Assembly (NCBI GenBank): GCA_023374045.1
Contig: CM041779.1
Span: 296,556,167 to 296,620,166 of the forward strand
DNA from: Limonium bicolor
Taxonomy: Eukaryota > Streptophyta > Magnoliopsida > Caryophyllales > Plumbaginaceae
Length of the DNA: 64,000 bases
Direction of reading: 5' to 3'
Of the stretch, positions 11,408 to 23,748 are shown piece by piece. Each line of letters opens with the position of its first letter. The stretch's first letter is position 1. Made by a program: the position numbers and the translations under genes. The notes below the pieces were generated by a model. It saw nothing but the letters and a program-made list of their open reading frames with translations. It was not told where the DNA came from and made no database searches.

Positions 11408-13475
11408 TCATCTATGTCTACGTCGTACGTACGTCCTAGGCCCACTAGGTGTAGGATCCTCAACCGCTGATGCAAGAGTAAGATCAAGGACACGATCACT
11501 TAGATCTCTTATATCATAATGATGTCGGAAATCTTTATCTCTAAGCGGTGCTCCGGGAGTGGAAGTAGAAGCTAAAGCAAGGTCTGCATCTGGTGTCGTG
11601 ATGTCAAAATCCATGCTCGTCCCAACACCGGAAGATGATACCCCGTGTAAGCTTGAGCTGCTCCCAATGTATTCAAACCCAGTGGTGTCGACCTGCTTGT
11701 AGGATCGACGACCTGAGACATGGGCATGCTACCGGTGATGTCCAACGCCTCTTGATGATCTGGCTCAGCAGCTCGACCACGTACACGTCCTCTTCCTCTT
11801 CCTCGACCATGCACACGGCGACCACGCCCTTCTCTTACACCATGATCCGCAAGGGGATTTGCATCTTCATCGGCAGGGGCAGCTGCAGGGACCTGCTGTG
11901 ACCGTGGGAGGACGTAGTACGTGTTGTTGTACTCATCTCTCATTAACCGTAGTCTAGTGAGAGCATCATCGACCCGCATTGCCTCCAGCATGCCAATGAC
12001 CTCATTTGTGGTCTCTCTCTGCACCACAATTAATTAAATGAATTTAACAAAATAATATGGCATGATATTAAAATAAAACAAGTAAAGTCAGTTTTGTTCA
12101 CCATGTATCCCAATAGAGCTCCCGTGCGGCCTATGTACCTCCTCGTGTTACGACCGAACCACTCTTTGTACGCAACACCAACATCATCCAACTAAAGATC
12201 AATAATTCTCTCAGCGCACTAGTTCCATAGGGCAATGTACTCTGCATGGTGAGTTGCCCAGTTCTAATCAGTTCGGCCTCTCAAGTCGATGTTGTGCAGA
12301 TCTACTCGTACATCGCCCCCATCTGTGCTAGGATCAGTCGGTGGAAACTGAATCCCGCCAAACTGCCGCATCACACGATCCGGGAGATGCCACACCACTA
12401 TATGAAAGCATATAAACGGTACCCGAGATCGTGCAATGTGAAGACCAGCCAAACAATATGGAGGTAGAGACTGTATCACCTCCTCTGTATAGGGTTGCCA
12501 CACAATCTAAAACAATGAAAAAAAATTAGAGGCGCTATGTTAGAGAAATGAAGTGACAACAACGTACACAAACAAAAAAAACGACACTAACCTGATTCGG
12601 TGTCTACCTGTTAAATGCCTCTCTATAGTGAGTGAAGACATACATCGACATGCCAACGATGGGCAAGCGAAAGAGAAGGAAGTGGACCAGCGTGACGGGT
12701 AAGACGATGAATGGGAGCTATATAAGGAAATCTCTCCTACGCTCGAACCTGTAGAATGACCAGCGCCCTAGCAATACCATTGTCCCCAGCATCAGGCGCC
12801 AGGCACAGCTGCCGGTACAACCATGCTAGACAGGCGAAACCCCAACTGTATTGACCAACCTCATCAAAGTCCTGCAGAAGCTACAAGAACATTAGGTGGA
12901 CCTGGCTCCCTGGCCGATCAACAAATATGGTGCCACCCAATAACATTAGTATATAAGCTCGTGTGCCTCATAATTGTCACCTCATCCGCATCCAAAGGTA
13001 ACTGACTGAAAGTAAAACCAAGTCAACTAAGCTTGATCCTACTATGATGTCCAAGATCTGCGGATCTAGCTCCAAGGAGATCATCGCACAATGCTCCCCA
13101 GTCTCTATGTGTGCTACCTGTGACTGGTTGTTCGTCTATAGGTAGCCCAGATAGCACAGCTATGTCCTCCAACGTGATCGTAGTCCCTCCTAACAACATG
13201 TGGAAAGTATGTGTCTCTCTACGCCATCTCTCCACCAGTGCGGTGATCAAATGCCAATCTAAGGAGATGAACTCTAGACTAGCTACCCCGTAGAACCCTG
13301 AAGCCTCTAAAGAAGGGCGCATCCTATCATCGTAACGCACATGCCCGCCACGTCATAAACTAGCCTTAAAGCGGCGACAATGTAGTACCTGATACTTATT
13401 CCCATCCCACACTGTCCTAGACCTATGACTACGCTGATGTCTAAGTATAGAACCAGAGGGTGGACCGGGATCCAT
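11408..13475 (-). pseudogene. Plant mobile domain (PMD, MAIN-like) gene carried by the MULE
   Basis: Starts at ATG 13475 with MDPGPPSGS..., the usual opening of these proteins. It continues with the PMD core: LSGLPIDEQPVTG (~13110-13150), then VVWHLPDRVMRQFGG and IDLRGRTD (12503-12264). A C-terminal RG-rich segment follows at 12027-11572, ending in a basic YVRRRHR tail near 11408. The reading frame breaks near 13364 and again at several places, so it is not translatable as one protein. PMD proteins are known both as host factors (MAIN/MAIL family) and as passengers of MULE and gypsy elements. Its position directly 3' of the transposase, on the same strand, supports the transposon passenger reading. 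Confidence 0.75.
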
Positions 13476-14021
13476 GTGTAACTGAATATTAAATAACAAA
13501 CATTCAACTATATTAAGATCTTTTTTTAAAAAATAAGATGTGCAACTTTTAGAAAATAAGAAACATTTTCTCGACCAACGCAGTAATAGGCAGGTTTCTA
13601 GCACCGAGCACAACAACATTGTAACTCTCACTCAAGTTCGTAGTCATCATGTCAAACCGATGCCCACTGTCATGTGCGAATGTCCATTGCTCCTTCGGTA
13701 TAGTGTCAAAGAAACCAGGGGCAGTGACACTGGCACTCTTCAACTCTGCCATGCAAATATAAAACTTACGGGTCTGTGATGCTAGGGCTACTCTAGAGGC
13801 CATCTTCTTTATTCCTGCACTTCTTTCCACTTTGTTAAAGTTGCTCACAACGTGGCAAACACAATATCTCTAGTGTACATTATGGGGTTGCCATAACCCG
13901 TTTGATCGCTCCACTGCAACAAGGATCCCAGCATGACGATCGAATATCAAGCACATTAGAGCACTATCCTCGTGAGCGGATATAACATGGACCCTGAGAC
14001 AAGAGAGAAACTAGGACCATG

Positions 14022-14029
14022 ATTCATAT
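14022..14029 (+). repeat. hAT target-site duplication, left copy
   Basis: ATTCATAT, identical to 20337-20344. Eight bp is the standard hAT target duplication. Confidence 0.95.
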
Positions 14030-14045
14030 TAGGGGTGTCTATTCG

Positions 14046-14310
14046 GTTTATTCGGTTAACCGAAAACCGAATTGTTTAAAATCATTCGGTTTTTCGGTTA
14101 ATTCGGTTATAACCGAATTAACCGAATTACATCCAAATAACTGAACTAACCGAAAACCGATTTAACCGAAAACCGAAATTTTAGATGACTGCATAACCGA
14201 AAACCGAACCGAATTTATATTCGGTTATTTGGCCAACCGAATTAACCGATTTAACCGAATAACCGCATAAACCAAAAAACCGAAATTATATAATTAAAAC
14301 CGAATTATCC
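14046..14310. repeat. hAT left subterminal motif array
   Basis: About 20 copies, in both orientations, of TTCGGTT/AACCGAA, several joined as TTCGGTTAACCGAA-type palindromes. The matching array at 20150-20325 sits at the other end. Such clusters are transposase-binding arrays in hAT and related elements. Confidence 0.85.
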
Positions 14311-14333
14311 TAAAAATAGGCATATTAATGTAA

Positions 14334-15701
14334 TTGCTGCACAGCAGCACATTGCAATGGCTGTTAAAGCCAAAAATGGGGAATTTGACTTCAAATCATC
14401 TAAGTCACATGACTATCTACCAAAAAAAAGTAATTGATTTGTTTCTTTTACAAGGTGAAGTCTATTTAAACATTGAACATTCTCTCAAGTCTCAACTCTC
14501 AAGATCAACTAGTAGTAGTCTCACTTCCATCATCTCTTCCTTCAAAGCAAGTCAGCAAGACAACAGCAACCATCTTCCTTCCACACTTGTAGAGGCAGAG
14601 CTGCTCACAAAAATTTCTAGTCTGAACAACACCATACAAGAAAAGAGCACAACAAATTAATTCCACTCATAAATATAACATGAAAAGAGCAGTATTTACC
14701 ATGACTACTTAATTATGATATTATGCGCTTCAGCCAGCTAGTACATGTACAAACTTTCATCCCACAAAAAGGTGACAAAGGCAAAAGACAAAAGACCCGT
14801 ATAATTAAGATTCAAGACCATAAAACCTAGCAAAAATGAACTGCTGAAACATGTTTCATATATACCAGCAAAGATTAGCAAAGCAGAAGCAAGAGTGATC
14901 TTTAATTTAGTAGCAGTTTTTTTTTAGAATGTAAGTTTTGAAGGTTGTTACGGACTGTATAGCTTTCGAAGGTAAACCTGCTGAACAAAAATATAGCTAT
15001 TCAAGAAGTAACCTTATCATTCCAGATTCTCAGTAGTAGTCAATTCCCAAGAAAGTGAAGAAAGAAACTTCAAAATATAATCATGTTCAAGGAAAAACTG
15101 TTGAAAAAACATCTTATGATAGCAGTAAAAACCAGGCAAGATATATACATCCTGATAGAATTTCTGGAGTTTCTCAAATTGAACAATATACGATCCAAGC
15201 TTATTAAACTAGCAAAACAAGACTGCACCAAAAACTTACACGCTTGAATTTATACTAGAAGAAGAAGATAGATGAGGAAGATAATGGATAGCTTGTAACT
15301 TACAAGAACTTGCTATGCCTGGACCCAAGGGCGATGGATGCACCAGAGTAGTAGTTTACCAGATGAAAACAAAGAACCTGAAAAGGAAACAAGAGGGACG
15401 TGTACATAAAACTGCAGGAGCATCTTGACAAGTTTTGAGGAGATGAAAGAAAAATCCTAGAACTAACCCATTACTACAAGCTACATCTATTGATCTCTGT
15501 TAAACATCTATATAAGACATTCCTTTAAACAACAGGTCGTCACCCAAATCAAGAGCTGAAGAGATAAATAAATAAAGAAATTAAGTAGAGTGAAAGTATG
15601 TTGCTCATAGTAGCTATTCAAACAGCAAGGGAAGTGTAGAAAATAAACTTACCCTAATCCACATCTTTCATACTCCCAATATTGTTGATTCAACGGGAAG
15701 G
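14334..15701. other. hAT 3' non-coding interior
   Basis: AT-rich DNA between the left terminal array and the transposase stop. No supported coding sequence; an open frame on the + strand (14334-14660) has no recognisable domain. Confidence 0.5.
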
Positions 15702-17907
15702 TTAGTCATTTCTGTAAAAGAAAAGATAAGAATAAATTATTATGAACAAGTGCAACAACATAATACAAACTAATCTAATTAATCTAATGTAAATACCTTT
15801 CTGCAGTTCTTCCACCTCCTCAGGTTCTTCTTCTACCCCGGTTGAAATAATTTGGTTTGTTAGCCAATTTTGCAAGCATATGAGAGTCTGGACCATATCC
15901 GCATTCAAAGAGCTCCTAAAATCATCAAGTACCCTTCCACTGGTACTAAACGCTGATTCAGAAGCTACCGTAGAGATAGGGACAGCCAACACATCTCGAG
16001 CCATCTCACTTAGTATGGGGAAACGTTCACTATTGATCTTCCACCACTTTAGAACATCAATGGAATCATCTGTTGGCTCCTCTTTCAAGTACCTCACAAG
16101 ATCTGACATGCCCTCATCATTTCCTAACATTGTCTTAAACTTTTTTCTATATTTACTTTTCCCAAGTGAAGTTTCAGAAGTAGAACAAGAAGATGGGAGG
16201 GAAGAAACTTCATCAGCAACATTTGAAACAACTGGTCTGGACTCGTTTTCATACCAACTATACATTTCATTCAAGGTTTCTCTGATTTGGGTACAAATCT
16301 TTTCCGCCAATTCTGACTCAAACTTCTCACAAACAACAAATTCAACATATTTGAGCTTTTGGGCCGGGTCAAGTATGCAAGCAAGGTATAACAACATATT
16401 CATTTTCTCCATACCACCCCAATACTTTTCATACTTTTCCCTCATCCCCTTAGCCATAGATCTGAACAACACATCACCACTATCACAAGACTCATCCAGC
16501 AAATCAGAAATGTGCATCATCTCATCAAAAAAGTTGTTAGAAGTGACATACAAAGAACCAGAGACTTTATTAGTCACATCATAGAAATGCTCCAGAAAAC
16601 CATTCAACCTTCTAGCAATGATCCAATCCTCCTCCACAAGAACACCACCAGCATTAACAATCAGATCATCATTGAAATTTCTATCATCCTCCGAATAAAT
16701 TTCAAAGGCTCTTTCAAATTTTTCAGCTGCTGCTAACATTAGGTATGTGGAATTCCACCTAGTGCTCACATCTAATCTCAAGAGTGCCTTACTCTCTATC
16801 TTTGCCCTTGTGACATAACTCTTGAATTTCGCAAGTCTAAGAGGAGATTTCTTAACATACCTCACAGCAGCTCTGATCTTCTTGATAGCAGTTTCAACTT
16901 CATTATCCTTTACTCCACTCATGACAATCAAATTTATAATATGAGCAACACATCTCATATGCAAGTGCTTACAATCCAAAACACTTTTTTTCCAATTCTT
17001 TATTTTTCTCTTCAAGTAAGCAACAGCAACATCATTAGCAGCAGCATTATCCACTGTTACTGTGAAGACCCTGTCTATTCCCCACCCAAGAAGACACTCC
17101 TCGACAGCCTTTCCTAAAGCCTCTCCTGTGTGGCTAGTGATTTGACAGAAGTTTAAAATTTTCTTATTCAAAATCCACTCCTTGTCAATGTACTGTGCTG
17201 TCAATGACATATAACTTAAATTTTGGACAGATGTCCATGTGTCCGTCGTTAGACAAACCCTTTGTCTAGAGGAAACTAAATAATCTTTCAATTTCAACTT
17301 TTCCTCCTCATATTGCTGAAATATATCCCGAGCAACTGTCTGCCTAGATGGAATATGAGCCCTAGGATTCAATGATTGAACGTAACGTCTAAAACCATTT
17401 TTCTCCACAAACTTAAAGGGTAGCTCGTCAACAACAATCATATGAGCTAACATCTTCCTAGAATGAGCTTCATCAAATTTCCAATGAGATAACACACCTT
17501 CTCCTAAATCACCTTGTCCAAAAATTAACTGTGATTGTGTGTTATCCATCTCTATACGTTTTAGACAAGCATTCATGTGAGATCTCAATGAGCTAGTACC
17601 ACTTTGCTTAGACCCATATGCATAAAATTATTACAATGCATGCATTTAGCCTTCAAATCCCCATTATCATCAGTTACTTTGGTGAAATGTTGCCACACAT
17701 CCGACCTTGGTTGCATCGGTTTCCTCTTTTTTGGCATAGTTCCCCTAGTTGGTACTGAAGCAGATGCTCCTTCAACATCAGTTTGAGTCTCAGTTGGACG
17801 ATTAGGGAGTCCAGAACCGGAGGTGGCATCAATGGGATTGGGCGGGGTGCGTGATGACCCGATTCTCTTATAGCATTAGCATCCTGGGCTCCACTACTAG
17901 ATTCCAT
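15702..17907 (-). pseudogene. hAT transposase (RICESLEEPER-like), BED finger frameshifted
   Basis: A 628-codon open frame (17588-15702) holds the RNase H-like core: CLTTDTWTS with the catalytic Asp (residues ~114-118), the TVDNAAAND block (~residues 178-186) and a DUF4413-type middle. The C-terminal hAT dimerisation domain follows (WWKINSERFPILSEMARDVL, then VPISTVASESAFSTSGRVLD). Upstream on the same strand are an N-terminal leader from ATG 17907, a basic PKKRKP nuclear signal (~17733) and a BED zinc finger (VWQHF..., CMHC, then SSLRSHMNAC). The leader, finger and core lie in three frames: one shift between ~17840 and 17740, another near 17615-17625 inside the finger. As written the DNA-binding domain cannot be joined to the core. 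Confidence 0.85.
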
Positions 17908-20145
17908 CTACAACAAAACAAGACACACAAAAAGGTTGCTATTATTATCATGTATAACTCTCAACATCAAGAGGAGAAGAGAACTGAACAAGATTTTAAA
18001 ATATAACTTTGTTTTTTCAACAGAAAACAACTCATTCAGTTTCCAATCTGTATGTAACAGCAACACTAACACATCACTGTGATCATCGAATGAAAAAATG
18101 ATTATTACCGAATTTCCAAAATCCAATGAAGAAACAAGTATATTACCCGGTTCACTGTTCTCAACGCCTCCTCAATCTGGTGGTGAGATGTTTTCAGCCC
18201 CTCAATCTGGTTTGGTCACCAATTGTAACAAAAAAAAGTTATTAGAATTTTGAACTGACAAATTGTAACAAAAATAAATTAACAAATAGATGACCAGCCA
18301 AAACATATATACATACAGCAGCATATATATTTAAAAGAGACAACAATAGAACAGAACACATCTATACGACCAAAATGTATTTCAATACTAATTGTTCACT
18401 GTCGCATTTTTTCATCATTGATACAAAAAGATAAAAAAAAGGTCATCACAACAAGACTCAAGTCAACAGCTCAACAAGAAGCCGTATCTTAGTCAAAATC
18501 AATGAAGATGTGCCATCCTTTAATGACAAGACAGATATTGAAAACAGAACTGCCAAAATAGAAACATACGAATTAATACTGCTATCAGCAGCCCCTGCCA
18601 AAATAGATATAATGAAACTACGAGCCTCCTTCACAGCAGCATGTACGTCAGACAGTATAGTATAGATGCACTAATACGTCAAATATATAGCACATAACAG
18701 AATAGAATTAATAGATTGGATGAACATGGAAACTAGGGAAATGAGGAAAAGGAAACTAAAACTTGTATTGAGTACACGGAACTAAAACTTGTATTCAAAT
18801 TGTCAGATTTTGACAAAGGAAACTAAAACTTGTATTGTATTACAAGAACAGAAAATACAAACTTTCTTGTCTTCTATGTGTTTCTGTAAAAACTGAGCAG
18901 ACGAAGTAACTAGAGAATGAAAAAGGAATACAGTACAATCTAAGAAAACCGATTATGCTAATGAAAAGCTAATACACTCTAAAGAGTACAATATAAAGCC
19001 TAAGATACATCTAATATATATTACATGAGATTATATCCTAGAATACAAACTTTCTTGTCTTCTATGTATTCTGTAAAACTGAGCAGACGAAGTACTAGAG
19101 AATGAAAAAGGAATACAGTACAATCTAAGAAACCGATTATGCTAATGAAAGCTAATACACTCTAAAGAGTACAATAAAAGCCTAAGATACATTCTTAATT
19201 TTGAGCTCCTTATGAAAGCTAATAAGGTTTAAAAGAGAGTATAAAGCAAAATAAACATGCTCTTCTAATCTTAAAAGCAAAAACTTCTTGGTTTAAGTGA
19301 GTGTTTCGTGGATGTGAAAACCTTTTTGCAACAGATCTATTGATAGCAGCAAACCTTAGGAATTATCCGGCATAAATTCAGGTTTTGAGAAAGAATTTAA
19401 TTCAGATTGAGTAAAACTGTTAATATAATCATGCATAGTGTAGCATAAAATTAGGCCATAAGTATGTCAGAGCTTCAGGTAATTTTTTTCAAAGAGGTTC
19501 GTGTACTCTTTGTCAGTTTGTGAGTTGTGACAGATGCAAAGTAAAGTTTATGATGCAGAAGTATGACTGTTTAATTAATAGATAATCTGCATTCACTTCA
19601 ATATTGGCATATATGTTAAATTGTTGAAAGTTTCAGTACTCAATTCATAATACATACAGGTTCTTGCACTTTCAGAAAGAAAAAGCAAGGAAACCTAATT
19701 CAACAAGCCACGGTTATCACTAATCAATGGAAAAATTCGACACACATTGCACTCAATTGGTTTATCTTCTTACACTATCTATCAAAGCTTACTAAGTAGA
19801 AAGAATCGACGAAGAGGAAGAAGGACGACTTCTTTGAAGTCTGAACAGAAGAGGAAGAAAAACGAACCTAAGAAGAACGGTGACGCGACCTTGTTGTGGG
19901 CTGCGGTATGGCGGTTAGAACTCGGGAGAGGCGACGGCGCGCGCGAGGCGCCGGTGTGAGGGACTGCGCTGCAGTGCGGCGGGCAGGTGAGACCGTGAGT
20001 GAGTGTGAGATGAGAGCCTGCCTGAGTGAGAGAGCGGAGGGAAGGAGTTAGGTTTAGGAGAGTGAGTTACTGAGTCGAGAGATCGAAGACGAAGAGATAA
20101 CCCCGACCTAAACTAAAATCAAAGCAAAACGCTGGGTTTTGGAGT
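17908..20145. other. hAT 5' region: presumed promoter and leader of the transposase
   Basis: Non-coding. Contains the 188-bp tandem duplication at 18857-19200 and a G-rich stretch (19900-20050) that could be 5' UTR or promoter. No other feature is supported. Confidence 0.45.
18857..19200. repeat. Tandem duplication, period 188 bp, copies differing by homopolymer indels
   Basis: The copy beginning at 18857 is repeated from 19045. Nearly all differences are single-base losses in the second copy, mostly within short homopolymers (GTAAAAACTG/GTAAAACTG, AGAAAACC/AGAAACC, GAAAAGCT/GAAAGCT). Substitutions are almost absent. Confidence 0.85.
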
Positions 20146-20149
20146 GATA

Positions 20150-20325
20150 TGAAATTTCGGTTAATTCGGTTAACCGAATAGTGCTTATGTCAAACCCGAT
20201 AACCGAACCTAATTACTATTCGGTTAACCGTATTAACCGAATTATACAATACGGTTAAAAATTTCGGTCAAAAAAACCAAAAAAAAATTCGGTTTTCGGT
20301 CAAAACCGAATTAACCGAACCTAAT
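20150..20325. repeat. hAT right subterminal motif array
   Basis: Dense TTCGGTT/AACCGAA copies just inside the right terminal repeat, the counterpart of 14046-14310. Confidence 0.85.
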
Positions 20326-20336
20326 GGACACCCCTA

Positions 20337-20344
20337 ATTCATAT
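20337..20344 (+). repeat. hAT target-site duplication, right copy
   Basis: ATTCATAT, identical to 14022-14029. Confidence 0.95.
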
Positions 20345-21923
20345 GACTCCTCATTCACCAGGGCAAATGCAAGTGGCACTACGTGTTTGTTAGCGTCACT
20401 TGCACATGCAATGAAAATTTTATGCTTGTACTTCCCGTACAAGAAGGTGCCGTCAATGCATATCACTGGCCTGCAATGTCTGAACGCATCAATGCATGGT
20501 CTGAACGCCTAGAACACCCTCTTGAATATACTGTACCCAGGATCAGTGTCATGCCACTCAATTTCAACCTTTGTGCCACGGTTTGTATGTTGAATTGCCC
20601 ATAACAAGTGAGGTACTGTGTTGTACGAATCATCCCAATCACTATACACCATCTCAATAGCTCTCACCTTTGATGTCCAAACGTTCTTCCTCTAGATAAA
20701 ATACTGGAACTGATCAGCTATCATTGTCTGAAGATCACCAACTCTGATGTATGGATTTTAATTCTTTGACATACTTGGTGAATATGCAATCCATGAATCT
20801 CAAGTCAAGATGCGGATGATCTTGACTCAAGATGAGGTTCAGACAAGTGGGTGGGCCTTCAACAACAGTGACCATAAAAGAACTAGGGTGCTTCTTCGTT
20901 ATCGCAACACGCAATCTCCATCCATACTCGTTTTCAGCTGGGCAGTAGATGTCCTACAACTACGATCGATGATGAATAATATGGTGCCTCTTCATTGTAT
21001 GTATCAGCGCATCTTTGGTCCGGAAAAACATACCCTTCTTAAACTAATCACTGTAGCTCCAATCTTCTAGTTCCAATTCTTGTTCTTCCTCCCACCTCAT
21101 AATACCACTACCACCATTGGCGTTGTAGAACGGGTATGGATGGACAAGAGAAGCATTGCCGTCCTCGGTGGTGGTAGTGACCACAACAATAGCCACATCA
21201 GCCGGTGTGGCATCATCAGCACCATCATTATCCTCTTCATCATCATCGTCAGATGAACCGCCTCCGAGCCCTTCCATCTCATCCTCCTCGAAGCCTTCAC
21301 ACAAATTGTCGTCATCATCAAGTTGTCCAAGATCATCACCAACTTCATGTTGGTTATGATCTTCAACGGGTATTGGTTATGAGGAAGGATTTTGTGTATA
21401 TAAAGAGGTATCATTTTGAAGAGGAGCATTGAGTAGGTGAGAAGTGTTTGAGATGATTTGTGTTTGGTATGGAGAATATGAAGAAGGCAAAGGGGCTTGG
21501 TTTTCGGGTGGTGTGAAGCTTGGAGGGCCTTGGTGTTGAGAAGATGGGGACGTTAGAAGAGTCTAGGCTAGTTGGTTTTCATGTACTTCAACGTACAATT
21601 CATAGAAAATATCTCGTGGCCCTTCACCCTGACAGTAGAACATGGCATTTTAAACATTCTCATCATCCAATGGGTATCACTGTCCACTTTGTATTGCTGT
21701 CATTCATTGACTGACCCATCCTCTGTGATACTTTCACTTCGTGGGTGCACATGTTGGTGCCGAAACGACTACCAAAATGAGCAATAAGCTGCTCATGATT
21801 GGTGTCGACACTAACCAAAAGTAGTTTCTTATTCTTCCCACCCTCGTAATCAGCTCCGTTTACCCCATGCACAATTTTGCCACTAATATGACACCAAAAC
21901 TGGATAAAGGCGGACATATCCAC

Positions 21924-22622
21924 CTGTTAGGGAACACCATTGAATAATCAAAGATTTAATCAACCATTCCTAACAATTGGCTGATTACAGACACAATTAC
22001 CCAAACAAAAAACCGAAAATAATAAACTAACGCTATAATATTGTAAAACACTAGGATTCAGCAACAAATACTACAATTCAACTGTATGAATTACATATTA
22101 TTTCTTAAAACACTTCAAACAATCAATTGTGACTTCAAATTCACAAACAACCAAAATTTCCCAACATTTCCTAATTTCACAAAGAATCCATATTCACTAC
22201 AATTTCACAAACAAACAATCAATTATCACTACAATTTCACAAAATCAATTACCACTACAATTTGACAAACAACCACATATAATCAGTCACTAATTTAATA
22301 ATTAACCAATTTACTAATAAACCCTAACTAATTTAGGGTTAGATATTTACCTCAATATGTAGTGCAGGTGGTCAGCGGCGGTGGTTGGTGGTCGGCGGTG
22401 GTGATCTCTAGCGGTGGCAGGCGGTTTCTCTGGCGGTGGTGGATTCTGGGGCGATTTAGTATGGAAGGGAAGGGAGCAGCAATTCGTAGAATAAGAAGAG
22501 AAAATGAGAAGGGTGGGGAGGGAGAAGTTCTCTAGCAGAACTTAGAACCCGTGAGATTGTCTCTTCAAGAGATGATTTCAAGGCTAATAAGCGCGCCCGG
22601 TCATTACAGAAGAAAAAGCCGT
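21924..22622. other. MULE 5' non-coding region
   Basis: AT-rich with repeated CACAAACAA/CACTACAATTT phrases (22130-22290) and a GGCGGTGG-rich patch (22370-22440). Probably promoter and 5' UTR of the MULE transposase on the - strand. No coding sequence supported. Confidence 0.45.
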
Positions 22623-22788
22623 AGTGTATATTAGAGGTGAAATCGTCTGTTCAGAGGACGATTCAAGAAGTCATCTTTACATAAGACGGTTTTACAACTC
22701 CTCCATCCCGCTGAGTAAGCAGCTGACGTGGCGCAGGGTTTTGTGAAACCGTCTCTTCAAGAGACGATTTCAACTTCGGGAATTAATG
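22623..22788 (-). repeat. MULE right terminal inverted repeat
   Basis: Inverted partner of 10861-11024. Includes the near-palindrome GAAACCGTCTC/GAGACGATTTC (22745-22771). Confidence 0.75.
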
Positions 22789-23748
22789 GAAGGGTGGACT
22801 GCTTTGAGAGTAAGGTCATCCTTAAATGACCTTTAGGGAAAATAATATCTTATAGAGGGGTAGAAAGCAAACCAAGGGTGAAGGTTGTTTCAGCCATGAA
22901 CATCTTAAGCAAGATCAGGAAAGGTCATCAAGCATATATGTGTTATGTCCAAGACTTGAATGAGGAGGCAGAGAAAATATCCAAGATCTGAGTGGGGAAC
23001 GAGTTCCCATTCCCTGAAGAAATTCCAGGAATGCCACCTGATAGAGAAGTGGAGTTTGATATTGATCTAGTGGCCCGACACCAAAGAGGTTTCAAAATCT
23101 TTGTATGGGATGGCACCAACAGAGATGAAGGAGTTGAAAGTTCAGCTCGAAGAGTTACTAGACAAAGGGTATATCCGTCCAAGTGTGTAACCTTGGGGAG
23201 CGTCGATCTTATTTGTTAAAAAGAAGGAGTGAGGATTGAGGTTGCGCATTGATTACAGAGAGCTCAATTAAGCCACTGTGAAAAACAAATATCCTTAGCC
23301 AAGAATTGATGACTTGTTCGATCAACTTCAAGGTGTGGGTGTATTCTTAAATATTGATTTGAGATCTGGATATCACCGATTGAAGATTGTAGAGAAATAT
23401 ATCCCAAAGACCACCTTCAGAACGAGGTAAGGGCATTATGAATTTACTATAATGTTGTTTGGTTTAACTAACACCCCGAGAGTGTTTATGTATGTGATGA
23501 ATAGGAATATTGGGCCCTACCTTGATCAGTTTGTGGTGGTATTTATTGATGACATACTTGTATATTCTTTGAGTTTGGGGGAACATGAAAGTCATCTCAG
23601 CCCGGTATTACAGACATTGCGGGACATAAGTTGTATGTCAAACTGTCGAAGTGGGAGTTTTAGTTAAAGAAAGTGGCATTATTGGGGCACATTGTCACAA
23701 GTGATGGTATCTCTGTAGACCCATATAAGGTGCAAGCCATGTGAGATT

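Larger units (their letters stand above)
14030..20336 (-). mobile_element. hAT DNA transposon, complete with both ends
   Basis: Ends are TAGGGGTGTC (14030) and GACACCCCTA (to 20336), perfect inverted repeats flanked by the 8-bp duplication ATTCATAT. Both subterminal zones (14046-14310 and 20150-20325) are packed with TTCGGTT/AACCGAA motifs, expected transposase binding sites. The transposase is coded on the - strand. Length is 6307 bp. The insertion target is the MULE transposase coding region, in the same orientation as the MULE gene. Confidence 0.95.
13549..21923 (-). pseudogene. MULE transposase, interrupted by the hAT insertion
   Basis: - strand. The N-terminal part is at 21923-20345: an acidic stretch, a FRTKDALIHTMKRHHI-like MULE DNA-binding segment (~21030-20970), and the catalytic core opening IDGTFLYGKYK with its first Asp (~20460-20430). 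After the hAT insertion it resumes at 14029 with SWS*FL, DRHAGILVAVERSNG, a CHVVSNFNK block and the C-terminal TTNLSESYNVVVLGARNLPITALVEKMF (13640-13560). The TAG at 14013-14011 replaces the tryptophan expected in the family motif SWSWFL. Together with several frame breaks this makes it inactive. The hAT split it between LVNEESYE and SWS. Confidence 0.8.
10861..22788 (-). mobile_element. Mutator-like element (MULE) with long terminal inverted repeats
   Basis: Inverted repeats of about 165 bp bound the region. The left arm is 10861-11024 and the right arm 22623-22788, sharing blocks such as ATTAATTCCCGAAGTTGAAATCG and GCTTACTCAGCGGGAT in opposite orientation. The interior carries a MULE transposase and a plant-mobile-domain gene, both on the - strand and both broken. 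A hAT element (14030-20336) is inserted in the transposase. Without the hAT the element would be about 5.6 kb. Exact outer ends and the target duplication are not resolved. Confidence 0.75.

Noticed and set aside
21044..21359. Ser-rich frame on the + strand and Asp-rich frame on the - strand as separate genes
   Set aside because: Both are readings of a GAT/ATC-type low-complexity stretch that belongs to the MULE transposase N-terminal region.
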